Positions 17,434 to 26,846 of a stretch of DNA of 64,000 nt are shown here, one piece after another. The notes under the pieces were generated by a model. It made no database searches and was not told the origin of the DNA. It was given only the letters and a program-made list of their open reading frames with translations. Origin of the DNA: Sulfitobacter guttiformis. Lineage in GTDB: Bacteria > Pseudomonadota > Alphaproteobacteria > Rhodobacterales > Rhodobacteraceae. Each line of letters begins with the position of its first letter. Position 1 is the first letter of the stretch. The stretch is taken from NCBI RefSeq assembly GCF_003610455.1, contig NZ_RAQK01000001.1:620001-684000 (forward strand), read 5' to 3'. The position numbers were made by a program, and so were the translations under genes.

Positions 17434-18396
17434 ATGAGTGCAGAACCAATCATTTACGGACTGATCTTCATCGGCGTGCTGGTGTTCGTAGAGGGCCTGT
17501 ATCTGGTGGCCTTCGGAAAATCTATTTCGTTGAACTCCCGCGTGAACCGCCGCCTCGAGATGCTCGAAAAGGGCGACCGCCGCGAAGAGGTCCTTGAAAA
17601 GCTGCGCAAGGAAATGCAGCAGCACATGAAATCCAAAGGCATTCCCCTCTATTCTTTGTTGTCCGAAAAGGCCCAGAAGGCCGCGATTGCCTTTACACCG
17701 CAGCAATTGCTTATGGTGATGGCCGGCCTGTCGGTTGCGGTCTTTCTCGGCCTGACCATTGGCACCGACACTGAAACGCCCGTCCGGCTTGTTTTGTCTG
17801 GAGGCATGGGGATCGGCGCCGTCTTTTTGTGGATCTCGATGAAGGCAAACAAGCGTATGAGCATGATCGAGGAGCAACTGCCGGACGCGGTCGAGCTTAT
17901 GGTCCGCTCGCTACGGGTAGGCCACCCGTTCACCAATGCCATTTCGATTGTGGCAAAGGAAATCCAGGATCCTCTCGCCTCGGAATTCGGGGTAATCTCG
18001 GATGAGGCAGCTTACGGTCGTGATATTGGCGAAGCGCTCAAGGATATGGCTGAGCGGCTTGATATGCAGGATCTGCGCTTTCTCGCCGTTGCCGTGACAA
18101 TCCAGCAGCAATCGGGCGGTAACCTCGCTGAAATCCTTGCCGGTCTGGCAAAGGTCATCCGTGCCCGCTTCCGTCTGTTCCGCCGCGTGCAGGCCATCAC
18201 AGCCGAAGCGAAATGGTCGGGCAAGTTCCTATCGGGCTTTCCCATTATGGCGCTTATCGTAATCAACATCGGCGATCCGCAGTATTACGACGAAGTGAAA
18301 GAAACACCCTACTTCATTCCGGCCTGTTTCTTTGTCGGCATCTTCCTCGGGGTGAACCTCCTTGTGATGCGCGTGCTCACAAATATCAAAGTTTAG
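17434..18396 (+). CDS. tadB: Tad platform protein TadB
   Basis: TadB is an inner-membrane platform component, homologous to GspF/PilC, on which pilin is assembled. The 320-residue protein has an N-terminal helix (PIIYGLIFIGVLVFVEGLYL), a charged loop, two central helices, the T2SSF domain with LPDAVELMVRSLRVGHPF, and C-terminal helices ending NLLVMRVLTNIKV. AAAGGACC precedes the ATG. It is followed after 9 bases by tadC. Confidence 0.93.
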   Translation: MSAEPIIYGLIFIGVLVFVEGLYLVAFGKSISLNSRVNRRLEMLEKGDRREEVLEKLRKEMQQHMKSKGIPLYSLLSEKAQKAAIAFTPQQLLMVMAGLSVAVFLGLTIGTDTETPVRLVLSGGMGIGAVFLWISMKANKRMSMIEEQLPDAVELMVRSLRVGHPFTNAISIVAKEIQDPLASEFGVISDEAAYGRDIGEALKDMAERLDMQDLRFLAVAVTIQQQSGGNLAEILAGLAKVIRARFRLFRRVQAITAEAKWSGKFLSGFPIMALIVINIGDPQYYDEVKETPYFIPACFFVGIFLGVNLLVMRVLTNIKV

Positions 18397-18405
18397 GGGG
18401 CAGTT

Positions 18406-19386
18406 ATGCTCAGCAATATCAACACCTCAATCAGCGACGTAATGGGCCCATTCGGTCTAATCATCATCCTCGGCGCACTCGGGATTATCCTTGTTTTGAT
18501 CACTGTTGTCATGATGGTGAACCAGCCCGAAGATCCCCTCGACAAGCTCAAGCGTGACCGCACTGCACCCCGCAAGGGAGACGGCCAGATTGCGACCCTC
18601 CGGCAGAAGGAAGGCAACGCCCAACTCCAGAAATACGCAACCTTTCTTGAGCCGAAAGACGAAGGCGAACTGAGCCAGAAACAGCTTGAGCTGCGTCAAG
18701 CCGGCTATCAGTCACGCGATGCAGTACGAATGTTCTATTTCGCCCAGATGTCCCTCGGCCTGATTGGTCTGTTCATCGGAGTTGTCTACACCAACCTCAT
18801 CGTCGAAGTCGAAATGACGACACAAAAGACAGTCATGTGGACATTAGGCCCCGGCGCGATCGGCTATTGGCTACCCAAATATTGGATCACCCGCCGCGTG
18901 GCCGCCCGCAAGGAGCAAATCGAGCAAGGCTTTCCCGATGCACTAGATATGATGCTGGTCTGCGTCGAGGCAGGTCAGTCACTGGACCAGTGTATCGTGC
19001 GGGTGGGCAACGAACTCAAAGCATCCTATGCCGCCCTAGCCGATGAATTCGAGGTAGTTGCACAGGAAATGAAGGCCGGTAAGGATAAGGTAAACGTACT
19101 TAATGACATGGGAACGCGCTGCGGAGTGCAAGACATCTCCTCGTTTGTGACAGTGCTGGTGCAGTCTGCCGCTTTCGGTACCTCCATCGCAGATGCCTTG
19201 CGTGTCTATGCTGCCGAAATGCGTGACAAACGCGTTATGAAAGCCGAAGAAGCGGCAAACAAGTTGCCAACCAAGATGACACTTGCCACTATGATGTTCA
19301 CAGTGCCGCCCCTTCTGATCATCCTTGTCGGACCATCTGTGATGGGCATCACGAAAATGAGTGAAATGGGTGGACCCGGACAATAA
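18406..19386 (+). CDS. tadC: Tad platform protein TadC
   Basis: TadC is the second platform protein and pairs with TadB. The 326-residue protein shows four or so transmembrane segments, the T2SSF motif FPDALDMMLVCVEAGQSLDQ, and a C-terminal TMFTVPPLLIILVGPSVMG helix. GGGGGCAG precedes the ATG. Its stop codon shares one base with the tadD start (taATG), implying translational coupling. Confidence 0.93.
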   Translation: MLSNINTSISDVMGPFGLIIILGALGIILVLITVVMMVNQPEDPLDKLKRDRTAPRKGDGQIATLRQKEGNAQLQKYATFLEPKDEGELSQKQLELRQAGYQSRDAVRMFYFAQMSLGLIGLFIGVVYTNLIVEVEMTTQKTVMWTLGPGAIGYWLPKYWITRRVAARKEQIEQGFPDALDMMLVCVEAGQSLDQCIVRVGNELKASYAALADEFEVVAQEMKAGKDKVNVLNDMGTRCGVQDISSFVTVLVQSAAFGTSIADALRVYAAEMRDKRVMKAEEAANKLPTKMTLATMMFTVPPLLIILVGPSVMGITKMSEMGGPGQ

Positions 19387-19976
19387 TGAGATCACGGTTA
19401 CGGCGTATTGCCTGCCTCTCCCCGCTGCTTATAGCTTTAGCCGCCTGTTCTCAGGGCGGCTTTGGCGCGTCTGTATTCGGATCTAAAGCGCCTGAGCGCC
19501 TCGATGCGCCCGGCGTCGATTTGCGCGCGGACGGGGCCGACAATCTCGAAACCGGTCACCGTTTGGTTGCCTCGGGCGAATACGAACTCGCGATACGGTC
19601 ATTCAACAGGGCCGCCATCGATCGCGGCACCGTCGACGCCGAAATCCTGTCCGGTCTGGGAACTGCAAATCTGGGTCTGGGTCGCTTGGGACAGGCCGAA
19701 CAATTATTGCGCCGCGCTGTTGAGCGGGATGCAACAAGTCCGGAGATCTGGAACAACCTGGGCGTTGTGCTCATGGAACGTGGCAAAAATGCCGATGCAA
19801 CCCAGATATTTCGCAAGGCTTTTGCCCTCGACAATGGCGAAAGTGTCTCAATTCGTGACAATCTTCGTTTAGCGCTCGAAAAATCAAAAAATTCTGGTAC
19901 GTCTTATGTTAACGTCGAGGAATACAAACTGGTGCGCCGTGGATCATCCGATTACGTGATCCGCTCGGGGCTGTGA
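19386..19976 (+). CDS. tadD: Tad pilus TPR lipoprotein TadD
   Basis: This is a lipoprotein with tetratricopeptide repeats thought to act as a pilotin-like assembly factor for the Tad secretin. The 196-residue precursor has a lipobox with Cys21 (ALAACSQ) and about three TPR units (for example AEILSGLGTANLGLGRLGQA and EIWNNLGVVLMERGKNADA). It overlaps the tadC stop by one base. A second, longer TPR lipoprotein follows 73 bases later, with a small hairpin at 20016–20030 between them. Confidence 0.9.
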   Translation: MRSRLRRIACLSPLLIALAACSQGGFGASVFGSKAPERLDAPGVDLRADGADNLETGHRLVASGEYELAIRSFNRAAIDRGTVDAEILSGLGTANLGLGRLGQAEQLLRRAVERDATSPEIWNNLGVVLMERGKNADATQIFRKAFALDNGESVSIRDNLRLALEKSKNSGTSYVNVEEYKLVRRGSSDYVIRSGL

Positions 19977-20049
19977 CCTAAAAATAGGCACGGCATACAA
20001 CCCACCCTGGGGCACCTCGTGAGGCACGAGAGCAGTAGAGGACGCAAAT

Positions 20050-20898
20050 ATGCGCCACAATTCCGTTTTGATCGCCCTTTTTATGGGCGCTACATTGTTA
20101 TCCGCCTGCTCTGAAAAGAGCGGCGAAGAAACCGTCGAGCGGGCATTTCAGGATGTGAACGTCATCGATGACGCCAATCTGAACGATGTCATGCTGACAG
20201 TGGGAGATCCCAACGAGGCGGTTACATATTTCCAGCGCATCGTGAAGGAGCAGCCCGATAACATCGAGTTCCATCGCGGCCTTTCGCAATCTCTGATCCG
20301 CGGCAAACGCTTTGACGAGGGCGCCGTTGCATGGCAGCGCACCGTCGAGTTGAAAGGCGCGAACGACGATGACCGCGTCGAACTGGCCGATGCGTTGATC
20401 CGCTCCGGCGACTGGGCCCGCGCCGAAAAGACCCTTACGGCCATTCCTCCTACGCACGAGACATTCAAACGCTACCGTCTTGAGGCAATTATTGCCGACA
20501 GCAAGCAACAATGGACAAAGGCAGATAGTTTCTACGAGATCGCAGTGGGCCTCACAACCGAGCCCGCGCCGGTTCTCAACAACTGGGGTTACTCGAAGCT
20601 TACACGCGGTGACTATAAAGATGCCGAGCGACTGTTCACAGGTGCGGTAACGCAGGATCCTGCACTCTATACAGCCAAAAATAACCTCGTTCTGGCCCGT
20701 GGCGCCCAGCGCAACTACAATCTGCCCGTCGTCCCCATGGACCAGACAGAGCGCGCACAACTTTTGCATACCATGGCACTTTCCGCGATCAAACAGGGCG
20801 ATGTCGAGACTGGAAAAGGTCTGTTGCGCGAAGCCATCGAGACCCATCCACAGCACTTCGAGGCGGCATCGCGCTCTCTCGCAGCACTCGAAGCCTGA
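20050..20898 (+). CDS. Second TPR lipoprotein of the Tad locus
   Basis: This 282-residue lipoprotein has its lipobox Cys at position 20 (LLSACSEK) and at least five TPR-like units (VTYFQRIVKEQPDNIEFHRG, PVLNNWGYSKLTRGDYKDAE and others). It resembles TadD in layout but is longer and not a recent copy of the gene before it. The position right before the prepilin peptidase supports a role in pilus assembly, perhaps as a partner of TadD or the secretin. The exact function is unknown. Confidence 0.84.
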   Translation: MRHNSVLIALFMGATLLSACSEKSGEETVERAFQDVNVIDDANLNDVMLTVGDPNEAVTYFQRIVKEQPDNIEFHRGLSQSLIRGKRFDEGAVAWQRTVELKGANDDDRVELADALIRSGDWARAEKTLTAIPPTHETFKRYRLEAIIADSKQQWTKADSFYEIAVGLTTEPAPVLNNWGYSKLTRGDYKDAERLFTGAVTQDPALYTAKNNLVLARGAQRNYNLPVVPMDQTERAQLLHTMALSAIKQGDVETGKGLLREAIETHPQHFEAASRSLAALEA

Positions 20899-20902
20899 TA
20901 GA

Positions 20903-21397
20903 ATGACGATTACGACCTACGCAGCCGCGTGGTTCCTGCCATTTGTTGTGCCCGTCTGTCTGTATGTGATGTACACTGATCTTTCGCGCATGAAGATTAC
21001 AAATACTGCCAACCTGACACTGGCAGGAATTTTTGTTTTGATCGGTCTGATCGCCCTCCCCTTTGAGGAATACCTTTGGCGTTTGGCAGGCCTGGTTATT
21101 GTCCTTTTTGTCGGCATTGTGCTGAATGCCGCAGGCGTCATGGGCGCAGGCGACAGCAAATTCATCGCAGCCGCCGCGCCGTTTGTCGCTCCTGCTGATC
21201 TGGCCCAACTTACGTTTGTATTTGTTGCGGCCCTTCTCGCAGCCGTCGTCACCCACAAATTGGTAAAATTGACTCGCCTGCGCGCGTTGGCTCCCCATTG
21301 GACCAGCTGGGAACAGGGCAAGAAATTTCCGATGGGTTTGGCGCTCGGGCCAACGTTGATGATCTATCTTGCTCTCGGTTTCCTTTATGGTGCCTGA
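20903..21397 (+). CDS. cpaA: Flp prepilin peptidase CpaA (TadV)
   Basis: This is an inner-membrane aspartyl protease (A24 family) that removes the leader of Flp prepilins after the conserved glycine. The compact 164-residue form has four or five helices and lacks the methyltransferase domain of PilD. The two catalytic aspartates are visible: Asp26 in YTDLSRMKI and Asp84 in GAGDSKF. It starts 4 bases after the TPR lipoprotein. It should process both pilins of this locus. Confidence 0.94.
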   Translation: MTITTYAAAWFLPFVVPVCLYVMYTDLSRMKITNTANLTLAGIFVLIGLIALPFEEYLWRLAGLVIVLFVGIVLNAAGVMGAGDSKFIAAAAPFVAPADLAQLTFVFVAALLAAVVTHKLVKLTRLRALAPHWTSWEQGKKFPMGLALGPTLMIYLALGFLYGA

Positions 21398-21459
21398 AAA
21401 GGGCCATCTTTCCCCCCTAAGGGTCGTAAAACACCCGACATGAGTACAGGGACATTTAA

Positions 21460-22767
21460 ATGAACGCCCCCACATCCGCCGTCATGGCACCGCCACCACC
21501 CAAAACACTGGCTGACATGCGTCTGCCCATTGTGATGATGCGCGACATACTGATCAAAACGATCTTCCGCAAAAACCTTGATCTGGTCAGCGATTTGTCC
21601 AAGGCTGTATCGCTTCCCATTCCTGTCGTACAAGAGCTCGTCGATATGTGCCGCACCCAGCGCCTGATCGAAGCGACAGGCACACTCAACGCTCAGAACG
21701 GCAATGAGATGGGGTACCAGCTCACGGATGCAGGCAAGGCGCGCGCTCTCGATGCGCTTGCACAGTCTGAATATTTTGGCCCCATGCCTGTCCCTCTCGA
21801 AGTGTACAAGGAACAGGTCAAGCGCCAGTCGGTGCGAAATATGCAGATCACCCGCGCTCAGCTATCCAATGCAATGGGTCATCTCATTATCCCGGACGAG
21901 CTGTTGGGAAATCTCGGGCCCGCCGTCTCCGCGGGTCGGTCAATTTTGATGTACGGGCCACCGGGCAATGGTAAATCCTCGATTTCCAACGGCATCCGCG
22001 ATGCGCTCGGTGATCACGTGTATGTTCCGCGCGCGATTGAATACGCGTCTCAGGTCATCACTGTGTTTGATCCGATCGTCCATAACGAGGTCGAAGAGGC
22101 GGGCCAAGACCCAACATCGTTGCGCCGCATCACCCGTTTTGACGCGCGCTATGTCTGCTGCGAACGGCCTTCGGTGATTACTGGCGGGGAGCTAACCCTC
22201 GATATGCTCGATCTGGTGTATAACCCCACAGCCAAAACATATCAGGCCCCGCTTCAGCTTAAATCGACCGGCGGTATTTTTATCGTCGACGACCTTGGTC
22301 GCCAGAAAGAACCCCCGCAGAGCATCGTCAACCGCTGGATCGTTCCGTTGGAAGAAAGCAAGGATATCCTCGCCCTGCAATCGGGCGAGAAATTCGAGGT
22401 CCCCTTCGACACGCTGGTAATCTTCTCGACCAACTTTCACCCGAACGAAATTTTCGACACCGCCGCCTTGCGCCGGATCTTCTTCAAAATCAAAATCGAT
22501 GGTCCCAATCAGGCCAACTTCCTCAAGATCTTTGCCATGATGGCCAAAAAGCGTAAAATGCCACTGGATGAGGCAACCCTGATCCATCTGCTGAAAAACA
22601 AATATCCAACCATCGACAACATCTATGCCAACTATCAACCGATTTTTCTTATCGACCAGATCATCGCGATTTGCGACTTCGAAGGCATTCCCTACCAGAT
22701 GTCCCCCGAGTTGATGGACCGCGCATGGGCAAACATGTTCGTCAAAGACGAACATATTGTGAGGTAG
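21460..22767 (+). CDS. AAA-type ATPase with winged-helix-like N-terminus, end of Tad locus
   Basis: The 435-residue protein has a P-loop GPPGNGKSS (166–174), a Walker B GIFIVDDLGRQ, and a sensor-like FSTNFHPNEIF, so it is an MoxR/AAA-like ATPase. The first 130 residues look like a winged-helix module: SDLSKAVSLPIPVVQELVDM as the helix-turn-helix, then GYQLTDAGKARALDA as a wing-type segment. The function is not known to me. It follows cpaA by 62 bases on the same strand, so it may regulate or remodel the pilus machine. No membrane segment is seen. Confidence 0.8.
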   Translation: MNAPTSAVMAPPPPKTLADMRLPIVMMRDILIKTIFRKNLDLVSDLSKAVSLPIPVVQELVDMCRTQRLIEATGTLNAQNGNEMGYQLTDAGKARALDALAQSEYFGPMPVPLEVYKEQVKRQSVRNMQITRAQLSNAMGHLIIPDELLGNLGPAVSAGRSILMYGPPGNGKSSISNGIRDALGDHVYVPRAIEYASQVITVFDPIVHNEVEEAGQDPTSLRRITRFDARYVCCERPSVITGGELTLDMLDLVYNPTAKTYQAPLQLKSTGGIFIVDDLGRQKEPPQSIVNRWIVPLEESKDILALQSGEKFEVPFDTLVIFSTNFHPNEIFDTAALRRIFFKIKIDGPNQANFLKIFAMMAKKRKMPLDEATLIHLLKNKYPTIDNIYANYQPIFLIDQIIAICDFEGIPYQMSPELMDRAWANMFVKDEHIVR

Positions 22768-22771
22768 CGCA

Positions 22772-23575
22772 ATGCGCTCACGCACAGGGATCGCGGGCTG
22801 TGGTCGTATGGGAGCGCCAATGCTGGCCGCCCTACGTGCCGCTGGCGTACCCGCACGCGGCTATGACGTGGTGCCGATGGACAGCCCGCACATCACCGAT
22901 GACATTGCGGTCTTCTCCGAAGAGCTCGACACCCTTGTGATTGTCGTGCGCGACATCGAGCAAACCGAGGCGGTGCTCTTTGGAGAACAAAATTTTGCGG
23001 CTATTCCCAGCCTCATCCGCATCATAATCTGCTCTACCCTGTCACCGAAATACGTGATCGGCTTGCGCGATCGCATCCCCTCCTACATCGCTCTCATTGA
23101 TGCCCCCATGTCCGGTGCCCAAATCGCGGCACAGGAGGCACGGCTGAGCTTTATGCTTGGCGGCGAGCAGTCTGATATCGACACAGCCATGCCGCTTTTT
23201 CATGCGATGGGTAAACACTTTCACCGGATGGGTGATTTCGGCTCCGGCATGCAAGCAAAAGTCCTGAACAACCTGCTGGCTGCATCCAACACCGCTATGA
23301 CGCGCCTCGTGCTCGACTGGGCCGATAATGCCGGCCTCGACATCAGCGCACTTCTGGACCTCATTCATACGTCATCGGGCCAAAACTGGTTCGCTTCCTG
23401 CTTTAACAGCATCGAATTTTCCCGCGATGGTTATGCGGAAGGGAATACCATCGCCATACTGGTCAAAGATATCGAAAGCGCGCTGGATGCATCCCCAGAG
23501 GGCGCAGATACAGTACTTCCAGAACTGATCCAGCGCCAGATCCTGGCCCTTAAACCCCGCACACCGAAAACCTAG
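22772..23575 (+). CDS. NAD(P)-dependent beta-hydroxyacid dehydrogenase-like protein
   Basis: This is a member of the 3-hydroxyisobutyrate/6-phosphogluconate dehydrogenase family. The 267-residue protein has the dinucleotide fold GIAGCGRMGAPML at its start, the substrate motif DAPMSGAQIAA, and the catalytic lysine block GSGMQAKVLNNLLAAS. It is about 25 residues shorter than typical family members, with the loss in the Rossmann half. The substrate cannot be named. It starts 4 bases after the AAA ATPase, so the two are probably co-translated, although no shared function is evident. Confidence 0.84.
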   Translation: MRSRTGIAGCGRMGAPMLAALRAAGVPARGYDVVPMDSPHITDDIAVFSEELDTLVIVVRDIEQTEAVLFGEQNFAAIPSLIRIIICSTLSPKYVIGLRDRIPSYIALIDAPMSGAQIAAQEARLSFMLGGEQSDIDTAMPLFHAMGKHFHRMGDFGSGMQAKVLNNLLAASNTAMTRLVLDWADNAGLDISALLDLIHTSSGQNWFASCFNSIEFSRDGYAEGNTIAILVKDIESALDASPEGADTVLPELIQRQILALKPRTPKT

Positions 23576-23685
23576 GCTCAAGTTCACAGCCTAGATTTTG
23601 CCAACAGTCATAATCCGGACAGTAGATTCCGCAAGGTCCGCACGTTCCTCATGGCACACCCGTTTCAAAGCGCTATCTTAAAGCG

Positions 23686-26139
23686 ATGAACACGTTGCCC
23701 AAAACTTTTAAAGACTGGTTCAAAACCAAAGGCTGGTCCATTCACCCGCACCAGCAGGCGATGCTGGACCGTGCAGATGCGCCCGCCCTTTTGCTTATTG
23801 CCCCGACAGGGGGCGGCAAAACACTGTCGGGCTTTCTGCCCACGCTCATTGATCTCGCGCAAACCCCACACAAAGGTATGCACACGCTCTATATCTCCCC
23901 GCTCAAGGCGCTTGCGGCAGATATAAAACGTAACCTGACCACTCCTGTGCAGGAAATGAACCTTGATATCCGCATCGAGGAGCGCACGGGCGACACCACA
24001 GCGACCCTGCGCAAACGCCAGCGCGCTGATCCGCCCCACATCTTTCTTACCACACCCGAAAGCCTTGCCCTGTTGGTAAGCTATGAGGATGCGCCACGCA
24101 TGTTTGCCGGTCTCAAGCGGGTGGTGATTGACGAAATCCACGCGCTGGCCGAAAGCAAGCGAGGCGACCAGATGATGCTGGCGCTTGCCCGTCTACAGAC
24201 CATCTGCCCCGATCTCAAACGTGTAGGCCTTTCAGCCACGGTCGAGGATCCCGGCGCCATCGCGCATCTCATGGCGCGTCACCCCGACCCTTGCGAAATA
24301 CTCAATGCTGATCCCGGCCCTTCGCCGGACATCAAAATGCTGCTCACACAAGAAGCCCCCCCTTGGTCGGGCGGCGGTGCGGCCTATGCTATTCCGGCAG
24401 TGCTTGAGCAGGTAAAAGCCCACAACACCACGCTCATTTTCCACAACACACGGGCACAGGCAGAGATCTTCTTTCACAAGCTATGGCTTGCCAACGACGA
24501 AAGTTTACCCATCGGTATCCACCATGGCTCTCTTGACCGCGAGCAGCGGCAGAGGGTCGAGGCAGCAATGGTTAGGGGCGATCTGCGAGCGATTGTATGC
24601 ACCGGAAGCCTTGATCTGGGTATCGACTGGGGCGATGTGGATCTGGTTATCCAGATTGGCGCGCCCAAGGGTGTCAAACGTCTGGTCCAGCGCATCGGCC
24701 GCGCCAACCACCGCTATAACGCACCATCAAAGGCGTTGCTCGTCCCTGCCAACCGCTTTGAAGTTGTCGAGTGCGTTGCTGCCCTTGAGGCCGTATTGGA
24801 AGGTGAACTGGACGGTGATCCGCGCGGTGCTGGCCCTCGCGATGTGCTGTGCCAACATATCCTGATTACCGCCTGCGCTGGTCCGTTCAACGAGAATGAC
24901 CTCTTCGCCGAGGTAAAGTCGGCCGGGGCCTATACCACTCTTACGCGTGCTGGGTTTGATGCCTGTCTCGATTTCTGCGCCACCGGCGGCTATGCACTGC
25001 GGGCCTATGATCGTTGGCAAAGACTGGTCCGGCGTCCCGACGGTCTATGGCAATTGCGTGACCCGCGCGCCACGCGCGCAATCCGCATGAATATCGGCAC
25101 CATTCAGGACACTGACACTCTCAAAGTCAGAATGCGGCGTAATCGCGGTGGCAAACCGTTAGGCGAGATCGAAGAAGGCTTTGCCGCGACCCTGACCCCC
25201 GGCGATACATTTCTGATCGGCGGGCAGATCGTAAAATACGAGGGCCTGCGCGAATTGGTCGTCGAAGTCTCACGCGACAGTTCCAAAAAGCCGAAAGTAG
25301 CCACCTTCATGGGGACAAAATTCGCGACCTCTACCCAGCTCTCTGCACGCGTGCAGCGCATGTTCACCCAAGACAGCTGGCCTGAACTGCCCGATCATAC
25401 CGCTCAATGGCTCGATCTTCAGCGCACGCGCAGCCAGTTGCCGCAACCGGGCCGCCTGCTGATCGAATCCTTCCCACATGATGGCCGTGCCCAAACGGTG
25501 ATTTATGGCTTTGCAGGTCGCAACGCCCAGCAAACACTGGGTCTTTTGCTCACCAACCGGATGGAGGAGTTGGGCCTCGGCCCTCTTGGATTTGTGGCCA
25601 ACGATTACGCGACCCTGATCTGGAGCATTGACCCTGTCACCCAGGCTGACACCCTGCTTGATGCCCACGCCTTGCATAACGGGATGGAGACGTGGCTGGA
25701 GGGAAATGCGGTCATGAAGCGGACATTTCGCGCCTCGGCCACAATCGCAGGCCTGATAGAGCGCAATTCGCCGCAATCGCGCAAATCAGGGCGGCAGGCG
25801 ACGTTCAGCTCGGATATCCTTTACGACACGCTCACGAAATATGATCCCGACCATCTGATGCTCGAAATCACCCGCGAAGAAGCAATGCGTGGACTGGTGG
25901 ACTTTGGCCGGATCGAAGAAATGCTGGCGCGTACCCGTGGGCGTATTGATCATCTGACACTGCCGCGCGTTACGCCCCTTTCTGCGCCGATGTTCATGGA
26001 AATGGGGCGCGTGCCAGTAAAGGGCGACGCTGAGGAGCGCCTGTTGGCCGAAGAGGCGAAGCGGCTCATGGAAAGCTCCGGTCTGGCCCAAATCACACCA
26101 GCCCCCTCGAACAAGCCGCGGTGGCGTGTGGGCTATTAG
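23686..26139 (+). CDS. Ligase-associated DEXH-box DNA helicase (Lhr-like)
   Basis: This superfamily 2 helicase belongs to the ligase-associated DNA damage response set found in many proteobacteria. The 817-residue protein has motif I APTGGGKT (39–46), the DEIH box (149–152), LGLSATVEDP-type motif III, and motif VI QRIGRANHRY, followed by the winged-helix and Lhr-core region. It is 41 bases upstream of pdeM, the usual partner; the ATP-dependent ligase and the exonuclease that often accompany them are not in this window. The Shine–Dalgarno for ATG 23686 is weak. Direct repair function is inferred from family context. Confidence 0.9.
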   Translation: MNTLPKTFKDWFKTKGWSIHPHQQAMLDRADAPALLLIAPTGGGKTLSGFLPTLIDLAQTPHKGMHTLYISPLKALAADIKRNLTTPVQEMNLDIRIEERTGDTTATLRKRQRADPPHIFLTTPESLALLVSYEDAPRMFAGLKRVVIDEIHALAESKRGDQMMLALARLQTICPDLKRVGLSATVEDPGAIAHLMARHPDPCEILNADPGPSPDIKMLLTQEAPPWSGGGAAYAIPAVLEQVKAHNTTLIFHNTRAQAEIFFHKLWLANDESLPIGIHHGSLDREQRQRVEAAMVRGDLRAIVCTGSLDLGIDWGDVDLVIQIGAPKGVKRLVQRIGRANHRYNAPSKALLVPANRFEVVECVAALEAVLEGELDGDPRGAGPRDVLCQHILITACAGPFNENDLFAEVKSAGAYTTLTRAGFDACLDFCATGGYALRAYDRWQRLVRRPDGLWQLRDPRATRAIRMNIGTIQDTDTLKVRMRRNRGGKPLGEIEEGFAATLTPGDTFLIGGQIVKYEGLRELVVEVSRDSSKKPKVATFMGTKFATSTQLSARVQRMFTQDSWPELPDHTAQWLDLQRTRSQLPQPGRLLIESFPHDGRAQTVIYGFAGRNAQQTLGLLLTNRMEELGLGPLGFVANDYATLIWSIDPVTQADTLLDAHALHNGMETWLEGNAVMKRTFRASATIAGLIERNSPQSRKSGRQATFSSDILYDTLTKYDPDHLMLEITREEAMRGLVDFGRIEEMLARTRGRIDHLTLPRVTPLSAPMFMEMGRVPVKGDAEERLLAEEAKRLMESSGLAQITPAPSNKPRWRVGY

Positions 26140-26180
26140 GCCCCCTTGCAGCGCACCCTATAATCTTACAGTTTGCGCGC

Positions 26181-26843
26181 ATGACCGGATATAATTTCAA
26201 TTTCTCGGGCGCGGATCTGACTGCACTTGGTTCTGGGGCGCTCTGGTGGCCCGCGCAAGAACTGCTGGTGGTCTCTGACCTGCACTTCGGTAAATCGGAG
26301 CGTATCGCGCGGCGCGGTGGCACAAGTCTGCCCCCTTATGAAACACGCGATACTCTCACCCGCCTTGCCGCCGATCTCGCCTTGTATGACGCTCGCACGG
26401 TCATATGTCTCGGCGACAGCTTTGATGATCTTGCCGCCTCGCAGGCGCTGCCCGAAGCCGAGCGCCGTTGGATTTTCCAACTGCAGGCCGGTCGCCAGTG
26501 GATCTGGATTGAGGGCAACCATGACCCTGGTCCGGTTGAATTTGGCGGTGCGCATCTGGCTGAATTAACACTTGCGCCGGTGACCTTCCGCCACATCGCA
26601 CAGTCGGGTGCCGCGGGCGAGGTTTCTGGCCATTATCACCCCAAGGCATCGCTGTCCCTGCGAGGAAGGACGATTACGCGCGCCGCATTCCTCATTGACA
26701 GGGATCGCGTTATACTGCCCGCTTATGGCACTTATACGGGCGGTTTGCCCACCCGTACGGCTGTACTGGGTAATCTAATGGGCACAGACGCGATTGCTGT
26801 GCTCACTGGCCCAACCCCGACCGCCGTACCCATGCCGAGGTAG
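26181..26843 (+). CDS. pdeM: Ligase-associated endonuclease/phosphoesterase PdeM
   Basis: This is a calcineurin-like metallophosphoesterase associated with the helicase before it. The 220-residue protein shows the metal ligands in order: SDLHFG (Asp33, His35), LGDSFDD, EGNHDP and SGHYHPK. The ATG at 26181 begins the conserved domain. It is followed after 3 bases by the thioesterase gene, so the helicase, pdeM and the thioesterase are one likely operon. The nuclease activity is taken from the family name, not from the sequence itself. Confidence 0.88.
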   Translation: MTGYNFNFSGADLTALGSGALWWPAQELLVVSDLHFGKSERIARRGGTSLPPYETRDTLTRLAADLALYDARTVICLGDSFDDLAASQALPEAERRWIFQLQAGRQWIWIEGNHDPGPVEFGGAHLAELTLAPVTFRHIAQSGAAGEVSGHYHPKASLSLRGRTITRAAFLIDRDRVILPAYGTYTGGLPTRTAVLGNLMGTDAIAVLTGPTPTAVPMPR

Positions 26844-26846
26844 CAA

